From: Symsagittifera roscoffensis | Lineage: Eukaryota; Xenacoelomorpha; Acoela; Convolutidae | Assembly: GCF_963678635.1 (NCBI RefSeq) | Contig: NC_087070.1 | Span: forward strand, 32,341,704 to 32,405,703 | Direction: 5' to 3' | Length of the DNA: 64,000 bases | In this document: positions 51,494 to 62,302 of the stretch, piece by piece | Numbering within the stretch: position 1 is the stretch's first letter | Layout of the letters: each line of letters opens with the position of its first letter | Made by a program: the position numbers and the translations under genes | Notes under the pieces: generated by a model | Database searches by the model: none | Told to the model about the DNA's origin: nothing | The model's input: only the letters and a program-made list of their open reading frames with translations

Positions 51494-54400
51494 ATGTTCA
51501 AATGCAATTTTTGTCCACTGAAATATGCAAATAAGAGCAATAGAAGTCGCCATGAGCGTGACAAACATTTTGTTGAAAAAGGACTTATTGTTTATCGATG
51601 CAATGAGTGTTCATTCACGGCTCAAATGCTTTCAAATTTACAAAAACATATTCTTCACACTCATGGTCAACTTGGAGATGTTTGTGATTATTGTCATTTG
51701 GGATTTCATTCGCCCAAAAACTTATCAGCTCATTTACTAGCAACCCATGGTCTACCTGTTATGAGAGCTGCCTCTGCTGATTTAGCCACTACAAGTGCCG
51801 CTGCTAATGCTGCTCTCGGTGATGTGCATGCTGTCGATGAAGACGAAATCAACGGCACCAATCTTCAAAAAAGTGAGTCTGCTTTTTTCGGTGTTCTTGA
51901 AACGTATGTGATCGGCGGAAACCAACCCATGGATGAAACTCAGCCGATTGACCTTTTGCAGTTTATGCAAGAGAAAAAAGATGAAATTCAAAGTCTCATA
52001 ATCGATCGAGTTGCAGAAGGACCTAGAAAAGTTCAGTTCAGCGCTAATTTAGGTTTGGTAAAACCTAAAGTAATAAATGACTCTAGTAAAACTGAGCACG
52101 ACGAGCGGATTGACATTTATGCAAACTCTGATATGAAACCTGTGATGAGCTTAGGATTAGAAGATGATGAGTTTTTTGAAATGGTCGAAAAAATGCAAGC
52201 AGTTTTGGAGACTTTTGCATCTTATGGAAGCGGTTGGGTTTTGCAACATGTAATTCAAGTTTTTGTTAAACTTGCAAAGTTTTCACCAATCCGTGGGTCA
52301 TCTTATATTGACTTGCCTTTTCGAATTCGAATGTCCCAGAATTTGATAAACATTAGAAATCACGAAGATAATAATTGCTTCGAACTTTGCTTTACCGCTG
52401 CTTATAGTCTGAAGCATGGTGTTGACCTACTTCTAACTGATCAACAAAAAGCGAATGCAGCAGCTGCGCGGACACAACCTGATACATACACTGCAGAAAG
52501 TGCACACAAAGCCCAAGGTAATTTTGATTCACCCATGAGTTTCGCTTCAATTGGAAAATTTGAACAACTTAACGACGTGCGGGTAAATGTGTTCCAGTAC
52601 CACAAGGGAGATTTGTTGCCTATGTATATATCAAAACGACCAAACCAAGATAACAGCACCCAAACTGAAATATTTGACATGGACCTGCTTCTCTTGTATG
52701 AGCCTGCAAAGCATCACTATGTACTTATAATCGATTTGTTAAAGTTCATCTGCGAAATCAAAGGGTGTAAGTATCGCCCAATTGCACGTTTATGTAGAAA
52801 CTGCTTTCACATTAGTTGGAGTGATGAAACTCACGAGCAACACATCCAGTGTTGTAAGGATCATGAACCTGCTCTAGTAGTCATGCCTTCAGCAGAAAAA
52901 GGTACCAACAGATACGAGTTCAAAAACCTCCAGGCCTTGTGGTTTGTACCACTTGTGATTTATTTTGATTTTGAATCATTTCTGAAACCTGTAGATTCTT
53001 GTCCTGATAATCCATCGCGATCATCTACCCGAGTTGTACAAAAACACGAAGCTTGTGGGTATTCATTGGCTGTAATTGAGCACGGAAATTCACAGCCCTA
53101 CTTCTTTGACTATGACAGCTCTGATCAATGCATGAAAAAGTTTCTCAATCCGTTGCATCAATTAGCGAGAGAGATATATGATCAAAAGCGACGGTTTCCT
53201 CAATTTCTAGAAAGCCAAGAATCGTTGAACAAAGAAAACACATCAACATGTTGGATTTGCTGTATACATTTTACCAATGAGCACGAAAAATGTCTTGACC
53301 ATTGCCATTTTTCTGGAAAATTTTTGGGATGGGCACATGAAAAATGCAACCTCGCAAGACGAACTGTAAATTTCACCCCAGTCATTGGACATAACATCCA
53401 GAACTATGACCTTCACCACATTTGTCTCGCATTGCATGAATGCGAGCCAACAAGTACAATGAGTGTTATACCTAGCACCGACGAAAAATATATATCGTTA
53501 AGCATTGGAGTCCTAATTAAAACTATAAAAAGGAAAAACGGATCCGAGCAAAAAGTTTTTGAATACCTCAGATTTATTGACTCATGCAAGTTTTTGAATT
53601 CTTCCTTGCAAAAATTGGTTGATAATCTACCAGCGGAAAAAATGTCAGTTTTGAACAAGTATTTTGCAAACGAGACGGAGGAGCAACGGTGTCTGATACG
53701 ACAAAAAGGTTTCTACCCTTATTCGTACATGACCAAAAGAGAAAAATTTGCAGAAAAAGAATTGCCTCCTTTGCAAAATTGGTCCGATGTTTTGAATGGA
53801 GGAAAAGTTGCAGTTTCACAAGCGGATCTGGAGCATGCAAGGAAAGTTTTTAGAATGTTCAAATGTCAAAACTTGGAGGATTATCACAACTTGTATCTCA
53901 AGTGTGATACACTCCTTCTTGCTTGCGTCTTTGAAGAATTTCGACAAATTAGTCACCAAACTTATGGTCTGGACTGCGCGCACCATTTTAGTGCTTCAAA
54001 CTTAGCTGGAGACGCCTTCAAACGTATCTGCAAAGACTCGAATGTTCAGCTTTTATCAGACCGCAGGCATCTCGAAATGGTCGAGAATATGATGCGAGGT
54101 GGTACTGCATCCGTGTTCCATAGTCGCTTTTTCAAAGCCAACAACAAAGAATGCCCCGACTTCAACCCAGATCAACCTAGCACCTACGGGTTTATGATCG
54201 ATGCAAATAACCTCTATGGCGGCGTCATGCAAACGGAGAAATTACCGGTGCGTAACTTTGAGTTAATAGAGCATATAGAAGACGAGGTGATTGTGAACCA
54301 AATCCTCAACATGACTGAAGACTCTTTGATTGGATTTATATTGGAAGTTGATCTCGAGTACCCAGAAGAACTGCATGAGGATCATCAAGATTACCCTTTA

Positions 54401-55243
54401 GCTCCTACTAAAGAAAGTGTACCCCAGGATTGGTTGAGTCCCTACCAAACGAATTTACTCGAGCAGATGAAAAATCAAGACATTGCAAGACGTTCAATTG
54501 GAAAGACCAAAAAGTTACTGCAGACGCTGCATGACAAGTCAAACTATACAATTCATTACAAACTATTGCAATTGTTTGTTAGGTTGGGACTTAAAGTTAA
54601 AAAAGTGCACCGTGTGCTGAAGTTTGAACAAGAAGCATGGTTAGAACCATACATCACATTGAACACGACTAAACGACAACAAGCTAGAAATAAATTTGAG
54701 GAGGATTTGTACAAACTACTGAACAATTGTGCTTATGGGAAAACATGCGAGTCGAAGCGCAAACGGATGCTTGTTCGAATAGTTAGAGATTATCATGCCG
54801 CTTTGCGAGAAATTAGTGCATTCGAATTTAAATCCTACAAAATTTTTGGAGAAAACTTGGCAGCGTTCACTTCGAACCCAACAAAAATCTATTGGGATGT
54901 CCCAACAATTGTGGGAGCTAGTGTTCTTGAATTAGCAAAGTTTCACATGTATAAATTTCATTACGATATAATGAAACCAAATTTTGAATGTCAACTACTG
55001 TATTCTGATACAGACAGTCTCCTGTACCAAGTCAAAAGTGAAGATTTATACCGAGAAATTTCCGAAAAAAGGAATATTTTGAATGAACTTGACTTGTCAA
55101 ATTACCCGAAGAACCACCCTCTCTACGACCCAAAAAACAAAATGGTTGTTTTAAAATTCAAGGATGAGTTTCCAGGAGACATTATAACCGAGTTTATATC
55201 CCTCAAACCCAAGCTTTATTCCATTTTGTCCAGAGGTAATTAA
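51494..55243 (+). CDS. Polinton protein-primed DNA polymerase B with N-terminal C2H2 fingers
   Basis: About 1249 residues. Three C2H2 fingers lead (CNFCPLKYANKSNRSRHERD; CNECSFTAQMLSNLQKHILH; CDYCHLGFHSPKNLSAHLLA). Then come the exonuclease motifs VIYFDFESF and VIGHNIQNYD, with the His/Cys segment DHCHFSGKFLGWAHEKCN between them that is typical of Maverick polymerases. The palm motifs are MIDANNLYGG (A), LLNNCAYGKT (B) and LLYSDTDSLLYQ (C). It replicates linear DNA from a protein primer. It is the largest gene, alone on the plus strand, with its C-terminal part beyond a T-rich interval (55808-56587). Confidence 0.93.
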   Translation: MFKCNFCPLKYANKSNRSRHERDKHFVEKGLIVYRCNECSFTAQMLSNLQKHILHTHGQLGDVCDYCHLGFHSPKNLSAHLLATHGLPVMRAASADLATTSAAANAALGDVHAVDEDEINGTNLQKSESAFFGVLETYVIGGNQPMDETQPIDLLQFMQEKKDEIQSLIIDRVAEGPRKVQFSANLGLVKPKVINDSSKTEHDERIDIYANSDMKPVMSLGLEDDEFFEMVEKMQAVLETFASYGSGWVLQHVIQVFVKLAKFSPIRGSSYIDLPFRIRMSQNLINIRNHEDNNCFELCFTAAYSLKHGVDLLLTDQQKANAAAARTQPDTYTAESAHKAQGNFDSPMSFASIGKFEQLNDVRVNVFQYHKGDLLPMYISKRPNQDNSTQTEIFDMDLLLLYEPAKHHYVLIIDLLKFICEIKGCKYRPIARLCRNCFHISWSDETHEQHIQCCKDHEPALVVMPSAEKGTNRYEFKNLQALWFVPLVIYFDFESFLKPVDSCPDNPSRSSTRVVQKHEACGYSLAVIEHGNSQPYFFDYDSSDQCMKKFLNPLHQLAREIYDQKRRFPQFLESQESLNKENTSTCWICCIHFTNEHEKCLDHCHFSGKFLGWAHEKCNLARRTVNFTPVIGHNIQNYDLHHICLALHECEPTSTMSVIPSTDEKYISLSIGVLIKTIKRKNGSEQKVFEYLRFIDSCKFLNSSLQKLVDNLPAEKMSVLNKYFANETEEQRCLIRQKGFYPYSYMTKREKFAEKELPPLQNWSDVLNGGKVAVSQADLEHARKVFRMFKCQNLEDYHNLYLKCDTLLLACVFEEFRQISHQTYGLDCAHHFSASNLAGDAFKRICKDSNVQLLSDRRHLEMVENMMRGGTASVFHSRFFKANNKECPDFNPDQPSTYGFMIDANNLYGGVMQTEKLPVRNFELIEHIEDEVIVNQILNMTEDSLIGFILEVDLEYPEELHEDHQDYPLAPTKESVPQDWLSPYQTNLLEQMKNQDIARRSIGKTKKLLQTLHDKSNYTIHYKLLQLFVRLGLKVKKVHRVLKFEQEAWLEPYITLNTTKRQQARNKFEEDLYKLLNNCAYGKTCESKRKRMLVRIVRDYHAALREISAFEFKSYKIFGENLAAFTSNPTKIYWDVPTIVGASVLELAKFHMYKFHYDIMKPNFECQLLYSDTDSLLYQVKSEDLYREISEKRNILNELDLSNYPKNHPLYDPKNKMVVLKFKDEFPGDIITEFISLKPKLYSILSRGN

Positions 55244-55264
55244 TTAATTTCTATTTGCCTTATT

Positions 55265-55680
55265 TGTGAGCACGAATTTCAAAAAATTTTGATTTTTTGT
55301 GGAATTTTTTTTGGAAAGCAATTTCTATTTGTGGGCGAAAAAATTTTTTTTTTGTGGGCGAAAAAAATTTTTTTTGTGGGCGATTTTTTTTTGTGGGCGA
55401 AATTTTTTTTTTTTTTTTGTGGGCGAAAAAAATTTTTTTTGTGGGCGATTTTTTTTTGTGGGCGAAATTTTTTTTTTTTTTTTTGTGGGCGATTTTTTTT
55501 TTTGCGGACGATTTTTTTTTGTGGACAATTTTTTTTTTTTTGGAAAAAAAAAATTTTTTTTTTGTTCGAAAAATTTTTCGGGCGAAAAAGTGTTTTTTTT
55601 TTTTTTGCAAAAAAATTTTTTAATTTTTTTTGGGATTTTTTTTTTTGTGTTGGTCGATTTTTTTAATGATGACTAATTTT
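55265..55680 (+). repeat. T-rich array with GTGGGCGA words inside the polymerase region
   Basis: About a dozen units of GTGGGCGA followed by A and T runs of 8-18 nt. The frames open here are only the repeat read as Phe/Lys-rich peptide. It separates the two polymerase parts. The edges of the whole interval begin with GT and end with AG, as an intron would, but Polinton splicing here is unproven. Confidence 0.75.
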
Positions 55681-55807
55681 TAAGGTCACACCTGGCCTTC
55701 ATGTCATTTTTTTTTGTTGCACCTGACCTTCAAGTTAACATGATGTAGCTCCTAAAAAACACAAAACCACAGATTGCATTTGGTTCTTTTTTTACCACCA
55801 CACATTA

Positions 55808-56587
55808 GTGATCATCAAAAAATTGATTAGAAATCATATAATTATATTTATAGATTGCAGAAAATTATCGGCGAAGGGTGTATCGAAAGCTGCTCAGAAG
55901 ATGTTGAGCCATCAGCGATATCGAGACACCTTGACCTCTGGCTCGTTATTCAAAACTGAAAACAGTCGAATCGCATCCGAGTCACACAATCTGCAAACAG
56001 TGACTTCGACGAAAACATCGTTATCAGCTTTTGATGACAAACGCTACATCCTCGATGATGGTCAGCAGACTCTTCCCTACGGTCACAAAAACATCTTGGG
56101 TCAAACTGTGATTGGCATTGATGATAGTGATGACAACACAGCCGCTGTTAATTCTGACCCAACCGATGATGACGATTTGGAAAAATGGATGCCATTTTTT
56201 GAAGATCGTCAACAGCCAGTGTCGTGGGATTGTGACGATTTCCTAGATGGGGTGTCTGAAGAATTCGCTAACACTCAAAACATTAATTGGGACCATCCGG
56301 AAATTGATGATGAATACTCTGAGGATAGTTTTGCTGTTGAGAACACACAACCACATCGCTCGCTTCGACAACTGATGGACCAGGTCAATAGCAGTTGGCA
56401 AACTCCAGACCCCGGTCTGATTCGGGCAGCAGAAACCAACGACAGTGATATTGATAGCGGGGATATCGCGGATCTGGAGGCCAATACTTCCGATGAGGAC
56501 GAGTCGTCATTCTTCAACGATTCGTTTTTCGATTATGAAGCAGTTGAAGTAGAAGAACCACGGTCAAAAAATCGACGAATAGATTAA
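55808..56587 (+). CDS. C-terminal part of the Polinton polymerase plus acidic tail
   Basis: From about 55860 it reads SAKGVSKAAQKMLSHQRYRD, then LSAFDDKRYILDDGQQTLPY and YGHKN, the usual closing motifs of Maverick polymerase B. An acidic tail rich in Asp/Glu/Ser (SDIDSGDIADLEANTSDEDE) follows and is not typical of the family. It ends at a stop at 56585 with an AATAAA at 56623 as a likely poly(A) signal. Confidence 0.75.
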   Translation: MIIKKLIRNHIIIFIDCRKLSAKGVSKAAQKMLSHQRYRDTLTSGSLFKTENSRIASESHNLQTVTSTKTSLSAFDDKRYILDDGQQTLPYGHKNILGQTVIGIDDSDDNTAAVNSDPTDDDDLEKWMPFFEDRQQPVSWDCDDFLDGVSEEFANTQNINWDHPEIDDEYSEDSFAVENTQPHRSLRQLMDQVNSSWQTPDPGLIRAAETNDSDIDSGDIADLEANTSDEDESSFFNDSFFDYEAVEVEEPRSKNRRID

Positions 56588-56927
56588 AACACAAAAAACA
56601 CCACATTAACTTTTGTATAGTAAATAAAATTCAGTTATTTAATATGAGAATTGTCTGTACATAAAATTTGACCTACCGTTTATTCCGCGTTTAGTGTGTA
56701 TTTAAGTGCGAGATTTTGTTCAGCTTTGGAACTCAGTTAATCTGGGATATAAACATTTTCATTTAAGCGATAGTGTCTTAAGCATACTTTTGTATGTATT
56801 TGTATGTAATTTGAGTTTGAATCAAAGTTTTAAGAAGAATTGAGCAAACAGTCTATAGCGCAGTTAAACACTCCGGCTGGTTTCAGAACAAAGATTTGGC
56901 AAATCCTTTCCCGCTCCAAACATGTAA

Positions 56928-57139
56928 CCACAACGTTCAGTGGGAATACTCAATAATATACCGAAGTTTTACATGAGGACTATTGGGTATAAAATTATAT
57001 GTGGTGACAATTAGGATTATTACATGGTGACCATTGCTGATCATTTAATACATGGTGACCATTATGATTTATACCTAATGGTCATCCATGTATGACAACC
57101 CCCCCCCCCCCGATCCTAACGCACTATATGCATACTACT
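56928..57139. repeat. Polinton right terminal inverted repeat
   Basis: 212 bp, the reverse complement of 38309-38574 except for one internal unit and the run length (C13 versus G16). It ends ATGCATACTACT, followed by the TGTGAC target duplication. Confidence 0.92.
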
Positions 57140-57326
57140 TGTGACCAAGTTTTGGCTGAATTATATGTGGTGACAATTAGGATTATTACATGGTGACCAT
57201 TGCTGATCATTTAACACATGGTGACCATTATGATTTATACCTAATGGTCATCCATGTATGACAACCCCCCCCCCCCCGATCCTAACGCACTATATGCATA
57301 CTACTTGTGACCAAGTTTTGGCTGAA
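56995..57326. repeat. 166-bp tandem duplication across the Polinton's right junction
   Basis: 56995-57160 and 57161-57326 are near-identical. The unit consists of the last about 145 bp of the right terminal repeat, the TGTGAC target copy and 15 bp of flank (CAAGTTTTGGCTGAA). The duplication must therefore have arisen after insertion. Confidence 0.92.
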
Positions 57327-58075
57327 CTTTTTGTAATCGACTGGAGTAGTAGCTGAAATATTTCATTGAGTGATAAAATGGTTTGATCGTCATGATCTTG
57401 AGATCATTATCATTAAGCAAAAAAGAATGCGTATTTTGGTTTTTCTGTCGTTTGCTTTTTTAGAGTCTAGATAATTTAACCTAAGTTTCTGTGTTTTCGG
57501 TCTAGAAACATATTATTTCTTATCTAGAATTAGAAATCTACAATTCTACACTGGTGGACAAATTTTACCTCGAATTCGAATTTTTACTCTCTAAGAAACT
57601 TATGTCTTAAGACCTTTTAGGACACTTTATATTTTGAATTATAACACGTTTTTTTTACATCGACCGACATTAAATGATACAAACTACCCTCTCTGAAAGT
57701 TTCAAGTTGTGATTTGAAGCATTTACCAGTTTTTTGCAGCGTCTGAAAATGCCAATTTTCATCATCCGCACAAAGTTTTTCAAAACTCGAGAAATTAAAA
57801 GAAACAGCTGAATTTACTAAAACTTTTACACTTATTATTTTCTCGTCGCATAAACAACTTTTTTACAATTATTCGAGAAAAAAATCATTATGATGCAAAA
57901 CTTAGTGCAGATGTGGAACTTTTCGAAATCTTTCAAACCAAGTTTTATTAAACTCATACAGGGCATTGTGTTTAAATACCACATGAAAGTTGTCAAAAAT
58001 TATCCTTTAAAACAGGTCATTCAGAGAAAAAAGCATAATTGCGCTTAATTTTGTCCACTAGTGTAGAAAGAATAT
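57327..58075. repeat. Right part of the tandem unit split by the Polinton
   Basis: Continues the 1.46-kb unit left at 38302, matching 36862-37655 with a 70-bp internal deletion (after TTTTTTAGAG). It carries the intact MITE at 57549-58063. Confidence 0.85.
57549..58063. mobile_element. Tc1/mariner-like MITE, 515 bp, TA target
   Basis: The ends CACTGGTGGACAAA and TTTTGTCCACTAGTG are inverted repeats flanked by TA on both sides. Such ends are typical of Tc1/mariner-type elements. There is no transposase frame. It occurs as part of the tandem unit and was therefore copied with it. Confidence 0.75.
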
Positions 58076-59601
58076 TCTACAATCAGTTCACTGCTCAACC
58101 GCAACAAGATAAACGTAAAAAGGAAAGTGAGGGTTTCTAGTCTCACCAGAAAAAATTTTTCTTGGTAGAAATTTCTAACTTTAGCTAAACCTGCTCATAA
58201 ATAAGATCAGAAATAAAGAATTAAAAAAAAATCCCGCTCTTTTAAAATCATTCAAAAAATTTGTGTTCAGATTATTAGATTAGAAGTTAAGTAGTTTCCA
58301 CCAGAAATCAAAAAATTTGTTCGGTGAGGTGAAGAAACCAGGATAACGCATTTGTTGTTTTTAAAGACTGGTATCCGTTGAATTCAAAAAATACTGCTCT
58401 TTTCATCAGGAATTGTTCGTTAAACCTCAGCCTTGTTCTTAATTTCTCCAGTCTCAATAAATATAGAAATTCACTTGTTTTGCAAAAAAATTATAACCTG
58501 TTTTTGTTCAAACTTTCAAAATTTAAAAAATTTGAATATATTTTAACCATTTATAATGGATTGTGAATCCCTTGTTTTGATACAACTAAAATTGATCAAA
58601 AGCGATTTTTAAAATCCAAAACTTTATTTTATGTTTTATGCACAAGTAACCCATTTTAATCAATTATCGTTGACTAAAATCTTCTTTGTTTGCCCAGTTT
58701 GTCTTCGAACTGGTATCTCCATTGCTTTTGTTCGCAGAAGTTGGCTCAAGTGAAAAATGGGAAAAATATTTTAGCTATTTTCTAATCAGTTCAAATTTGT
58801 GACTTTTTCCCCCTCTTTTAAGGACTAGAGTTATTTCATGATGCACATTTTAGTTTTCAACAAACGAAATATCAGCAAATTATTTTCGTTTCATGATTTT
58901 TCGTAAGACTTAGTTTTCAGCTACCACTGGAGCCTTTCATCTAAAACGAAGGGATTTCTATGAAGTTTTTTTGTGGTAAAACTTTCTGTTCAGATGAGCC
59001 AAAGTGTGACAAGTGATCTCATTCTTAGAGATTCTGTTTTTGAGATATAGTGCAAGGGGAGTGTAAAATAGAGAAAAAATCCAAAAAAACTTTAAGTAGT
59101 CCATTTTTTATTAAGTTAACTTTTTTGTCAATAAAGGTTTCTTATCAGGAGATTAAAGGGAAGTCTGGACGCTCAAGCCTGTAGTCTGATTTCATTTTCG
59201 TCTCTGAAGATTGTTTCAAGCTATTCAATATGATGTTTTGCAAATCGAAGCAATTCGATTGCTCTTGTTTTAAAGTAATTTTTCACAGAAGACCCCCTAA
59301 AATCTTTTAATTGGATCCGTTGTTAGCCTCCTGTTGTTTAAATTAACATGTTCCAATCGCTCTAAAGTAGTTCTCTGCAAGTTTAGTTTTTTTTTCAGTG
59401 TGCCAAATGGGAAATAAGGGAGTAGGGATTTTGTGACAAACTGAGTTTTCTGAAGTGCAACTGAATTGTCAGAGGTTTTTTTGCTGTGAATCACTATAAA
59501 TTGTTTTCTAGATGGGGTAATTTGATTATCAAAATCTTTAGTTGACTTTGATAACTTAGACAAAATTGGGCCTGAACGAAGCGATATACAATCATTAGAG
59601 T
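58076..59601. other. No gene seen
   Basis: AT-rich DNA. Frames up to 62 codons (58378-58566) show no family features. Minus-strand frames at 59297-59779 run into the MITE and are not convincing. Confidence 0.5.
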
Positions 59602-59874
59602 CAGGGGCGGAAGCTAAGTTTTTCTCGAAGGGGGGACGGGGCGGAATTTTCTGCCTTTTTTGTCGACCTTTTTTGATGACTATTTTTTCCGGACGGCCAA
59701 ATTGAATTTCCGAGCTCTCCCAAAAAGGACCTCGTTTTGGCCAAATTTTCTGAGCCTTTCGTAAAAATGGATATCTCAAAATAGTACAAGAATGGGGCCG
59801 TTTGAGTCGGCGGGGGGTCGAATTCCTGAAGTGAGAGGGTGTGTCTGCCTCCTGTCCCCCTAAATCCGCCCCTG
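59602..59874. mobile_element. hAT-like MITE, 273 bp, complete
   Basis: The ends CAGGGGCGGA and TCCGCCCCTG are inverted. Flanking 8-mers ATTAGAGT and GTTTGAGT match at six of eight positions, fitting a hAT 8-bp target duplication with age. Copies or ends also occur at 1-129 and near 9828. Confidence 0.75.
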
Positions 59875-60807
59875 GTTTGAGTTGCGTTCTCTGGTTAAAT
59901 CAGTTGTTCTTGTCAATTGTTCTTTCGAAAAAGTACGGAGTATTTACGCTTGGTGTGTTCTTTTTCATTCAGGTTTATTTCCTTTTTATTTACTGATTGT
60001 TTGCAATGCAAATTTCTATACCATATCAATTTTAAAAAACAACTGTTCTTTTTTCATTAACAATCAGGAAATAAATATTGCTCATTGAGCCAATTCGTGA
60101 GACCTAAAGAGTGATACATCGTGTTCTTATAGTACGCCTAAGCGGTTGGTAAAATCTGTTCAAAAAGTTTTCAGGCAAATGATTTGGTCTTTTTTCTTTT
60201 TATAAGAATAGGAAACGCTTAGACCCTATGTATTTTACATAAGGCTGGGGAATAATGTTTTTTTTTTAAATGACAGAAAAACTTTTTTTCATTGCGTCAC
60301 CAATTTTCTTACCAAATATTTTTTAAAATTGGCTTTTAAGTGCAGTTAAAACATTCAAAGCCTCGCACCTACGTACGAGTGGTCCTGGTTTAGTCTTTTC
60401 ATTATATTGCGTCTAACCTGCGCTAATTGGCGTAATACTGTTCTTTCAGTTCGAAAAAAAAACATTTTAGAAGTATTCAGTCGATAACGGGAAAATTCTA
60501 CAAAACTAGATTAATGGTGATTTAATTTTCTTTGTTTTTTTGTCAGTTGACTGTTAAAATGTTAAAAAAGCAATTGGTTTTGTCAAGAATGTATTTAAAA
60601 GTTTTTGATCAACTTTTTGCAAAATTTATCATCAAAAACAAAAATTTTTTCACAAATTCTGCTTTTTAAACTGAAAAACACATTATTCAACATCAACCAT
60701 CGCAGCTCAGATCTGTGTAAGAGATTTCAATTTTCAAAAGATAAAATCGATTTCAGTTTTTTTTGCCTTTTTTTCTGAAATTTTGTCTTTTTTTTCTTAT
60801 TTGTTGC
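59875..60807. other. No gene seen
   Basis: AT-rich DNA with homopolymer runs. A 68-codon frame at 59882-60088 has no family features. Confidence 0.45.
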
Positions 60808-62302
60808 AGTTCTTTTCTGGTTGGAAAAGTCTTTGATTCTTGCAAAGAAACCAGCCTTCTTCTTTACTTTGGCATTTAACCGAAATATTTGGACATTCTA
60901 CGGAATACGTAAAAAATGTGCATCCGACTTCTAAGGAGTTTCGAAATTGCTTTAAATTTAAGTTTTGATGTTTTCTGGTGACACTTTTTTTAAGCAGGGC
61001 TTGTGAAAATGAGACGCAGTTTTCCTTTTTCCTAATACCGACAAAAGTGTTTCATGACTATTTGTGTTGTCTTTTTTTCGACTTTCGATGAAAAGATGGA
61101 ATACTTTTGTTGATTTTTTCTCTGACAATTATTGACTTCTTAACTTATTGTTTTATTTAGGATTTTTTTATTCAACTGAAATGCAAGAGTGTCCTAGTTT
61201 GAAGTTGAAAGAGATTTTTCATTTGTGATCTTTTTTTTATAGGAAAATGAAGGTTGAAAAGTAGCACAAATATGTTAATTTGAAAAAAAAAATATGCGCG
61301 TTTTATTTTGTGTAGAAAATTCACATTTCTTTCTCTTAATGAATTTTCAACATTTTTGTTTTAAAAAAATATTATCAACAATTATTCCATGGACGCAGTC
61401 AGAAGCTTGAAAAAATATTACTTATGTAATTTGAGAAGTTCCACAAATTGGTAAACTTGGAACAACTTATGCGCGTTTTAGTTTGTGCTATAAACGTGAA
61501 TTCAATCTCAAATGTGTATCAACGAGTGCTATAAACGTGTATTATTCGCGTTATTTTGTGATATAAACGGGTACTTAATCTCAAATTTTGTGAACTTTTC
61601 AAAAGATCCTTGAAAAATTTGACTTGATACAATTCGTCTTGTTTGCGAATTGATACAAGGGTGTTTTGAACAAATAACATTTTAAGCTGAGCTGTAAAGA
61701 TAGCGCACTTACAATATAGTTTTTGACGAAATCCAACTAATTCGAGCGTGTGTTTGGTCAAAAGAGTTGCGGCATGCCAAATTATCCAAATTGACAGTCC
61801 AGTTTAATTCGGCTCGTTTTAATGTTTTTTAGCAGTTTTAATTATAGTTTTTTTGTTCTGTCATCTAATGAAAACTCCCTTTGATAACAAATTGGCATAT
61901 TTTAGAAAAAAATATATCCTTGTTTAAAAAAAATCGATTTCGTTTCATTTTCTTATCAGATTTTTTTTCAGTTTTTTTTGTAGTTCTTTTCTGGTTGGAA
62001 AAGCTTTTGCTTCTTGCATAGAAACCGGCCTTCTTGTTTATTTTGGTATTTAACGGTTATCTTCGGACATTCTACGGAATACGTAAACGTTAAGTATCCG
62101 ACTTCTAGAAAACCCTAAATTTGCTTCAAAATTGAGTTTTGATGTTTTCTGGTGACAATTTCTTTAAGCAATGGTTGTGAAAATGAGTCCGGGTTTTCCC
62201 TTTTCCTAACACCGATAAAATTGTTTATGGACTATTTGTGTTGTCTTTTTGTTTCGACTTTCGAAGAAAAGATGGAATAACTTTGTTAATTTTCTCTGAC
62301 AA
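60808..62302. repeat. Duplicated 320-bp block, copies 1.17 kb apart
   Basis: 60808-61130 and 61982-62302 share AGTTCTTTTCTGGTTGGAAAA, ACATTCTACGGAATACGTAAA, GATGTTTTCTGGTGACA and CGACTTTCGA(T/A)GAAAAGATGGAA. They are direct repeats with moderate divergence. Between them lies an AT-rich stretch with GCTATAAACGTG words (61487-61575). Confidence 0.75.

Larger units (their letters stand above)
38309..57139. mobile_element. Polinton/Maverick, 18.8 kb, looks whole and young
   Basis: The element has inverted ends starting AGTAGTATGCATATAGTGCG, a perfect 6-bp target duplication, and the family gene set: polymerase B, integrase, protease, packaging ATPase, major and minor capsid proteins. Sixteen or so minus-strand genes are packed between 39476 and 48729. 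Two transcription units run on the plus strand (49216-49851 and 51494-56587). The only visible interruption of a core gene is a T-rich interval within the polymerase region. The near-identical ends and perfect target duplication indicate a recent arrival. Polintons are linked to virophages and adintoviruses and are thought able to form particles. Whether this copy is active cannot be told from sequence. Confidence 0.96.

Noticed and set aside
55265-55680. Long Phe- or Lys-rich frames in the T-rich tract
   Set aside because: They are the repeat read in several frames on both strands, with no start context and no family.
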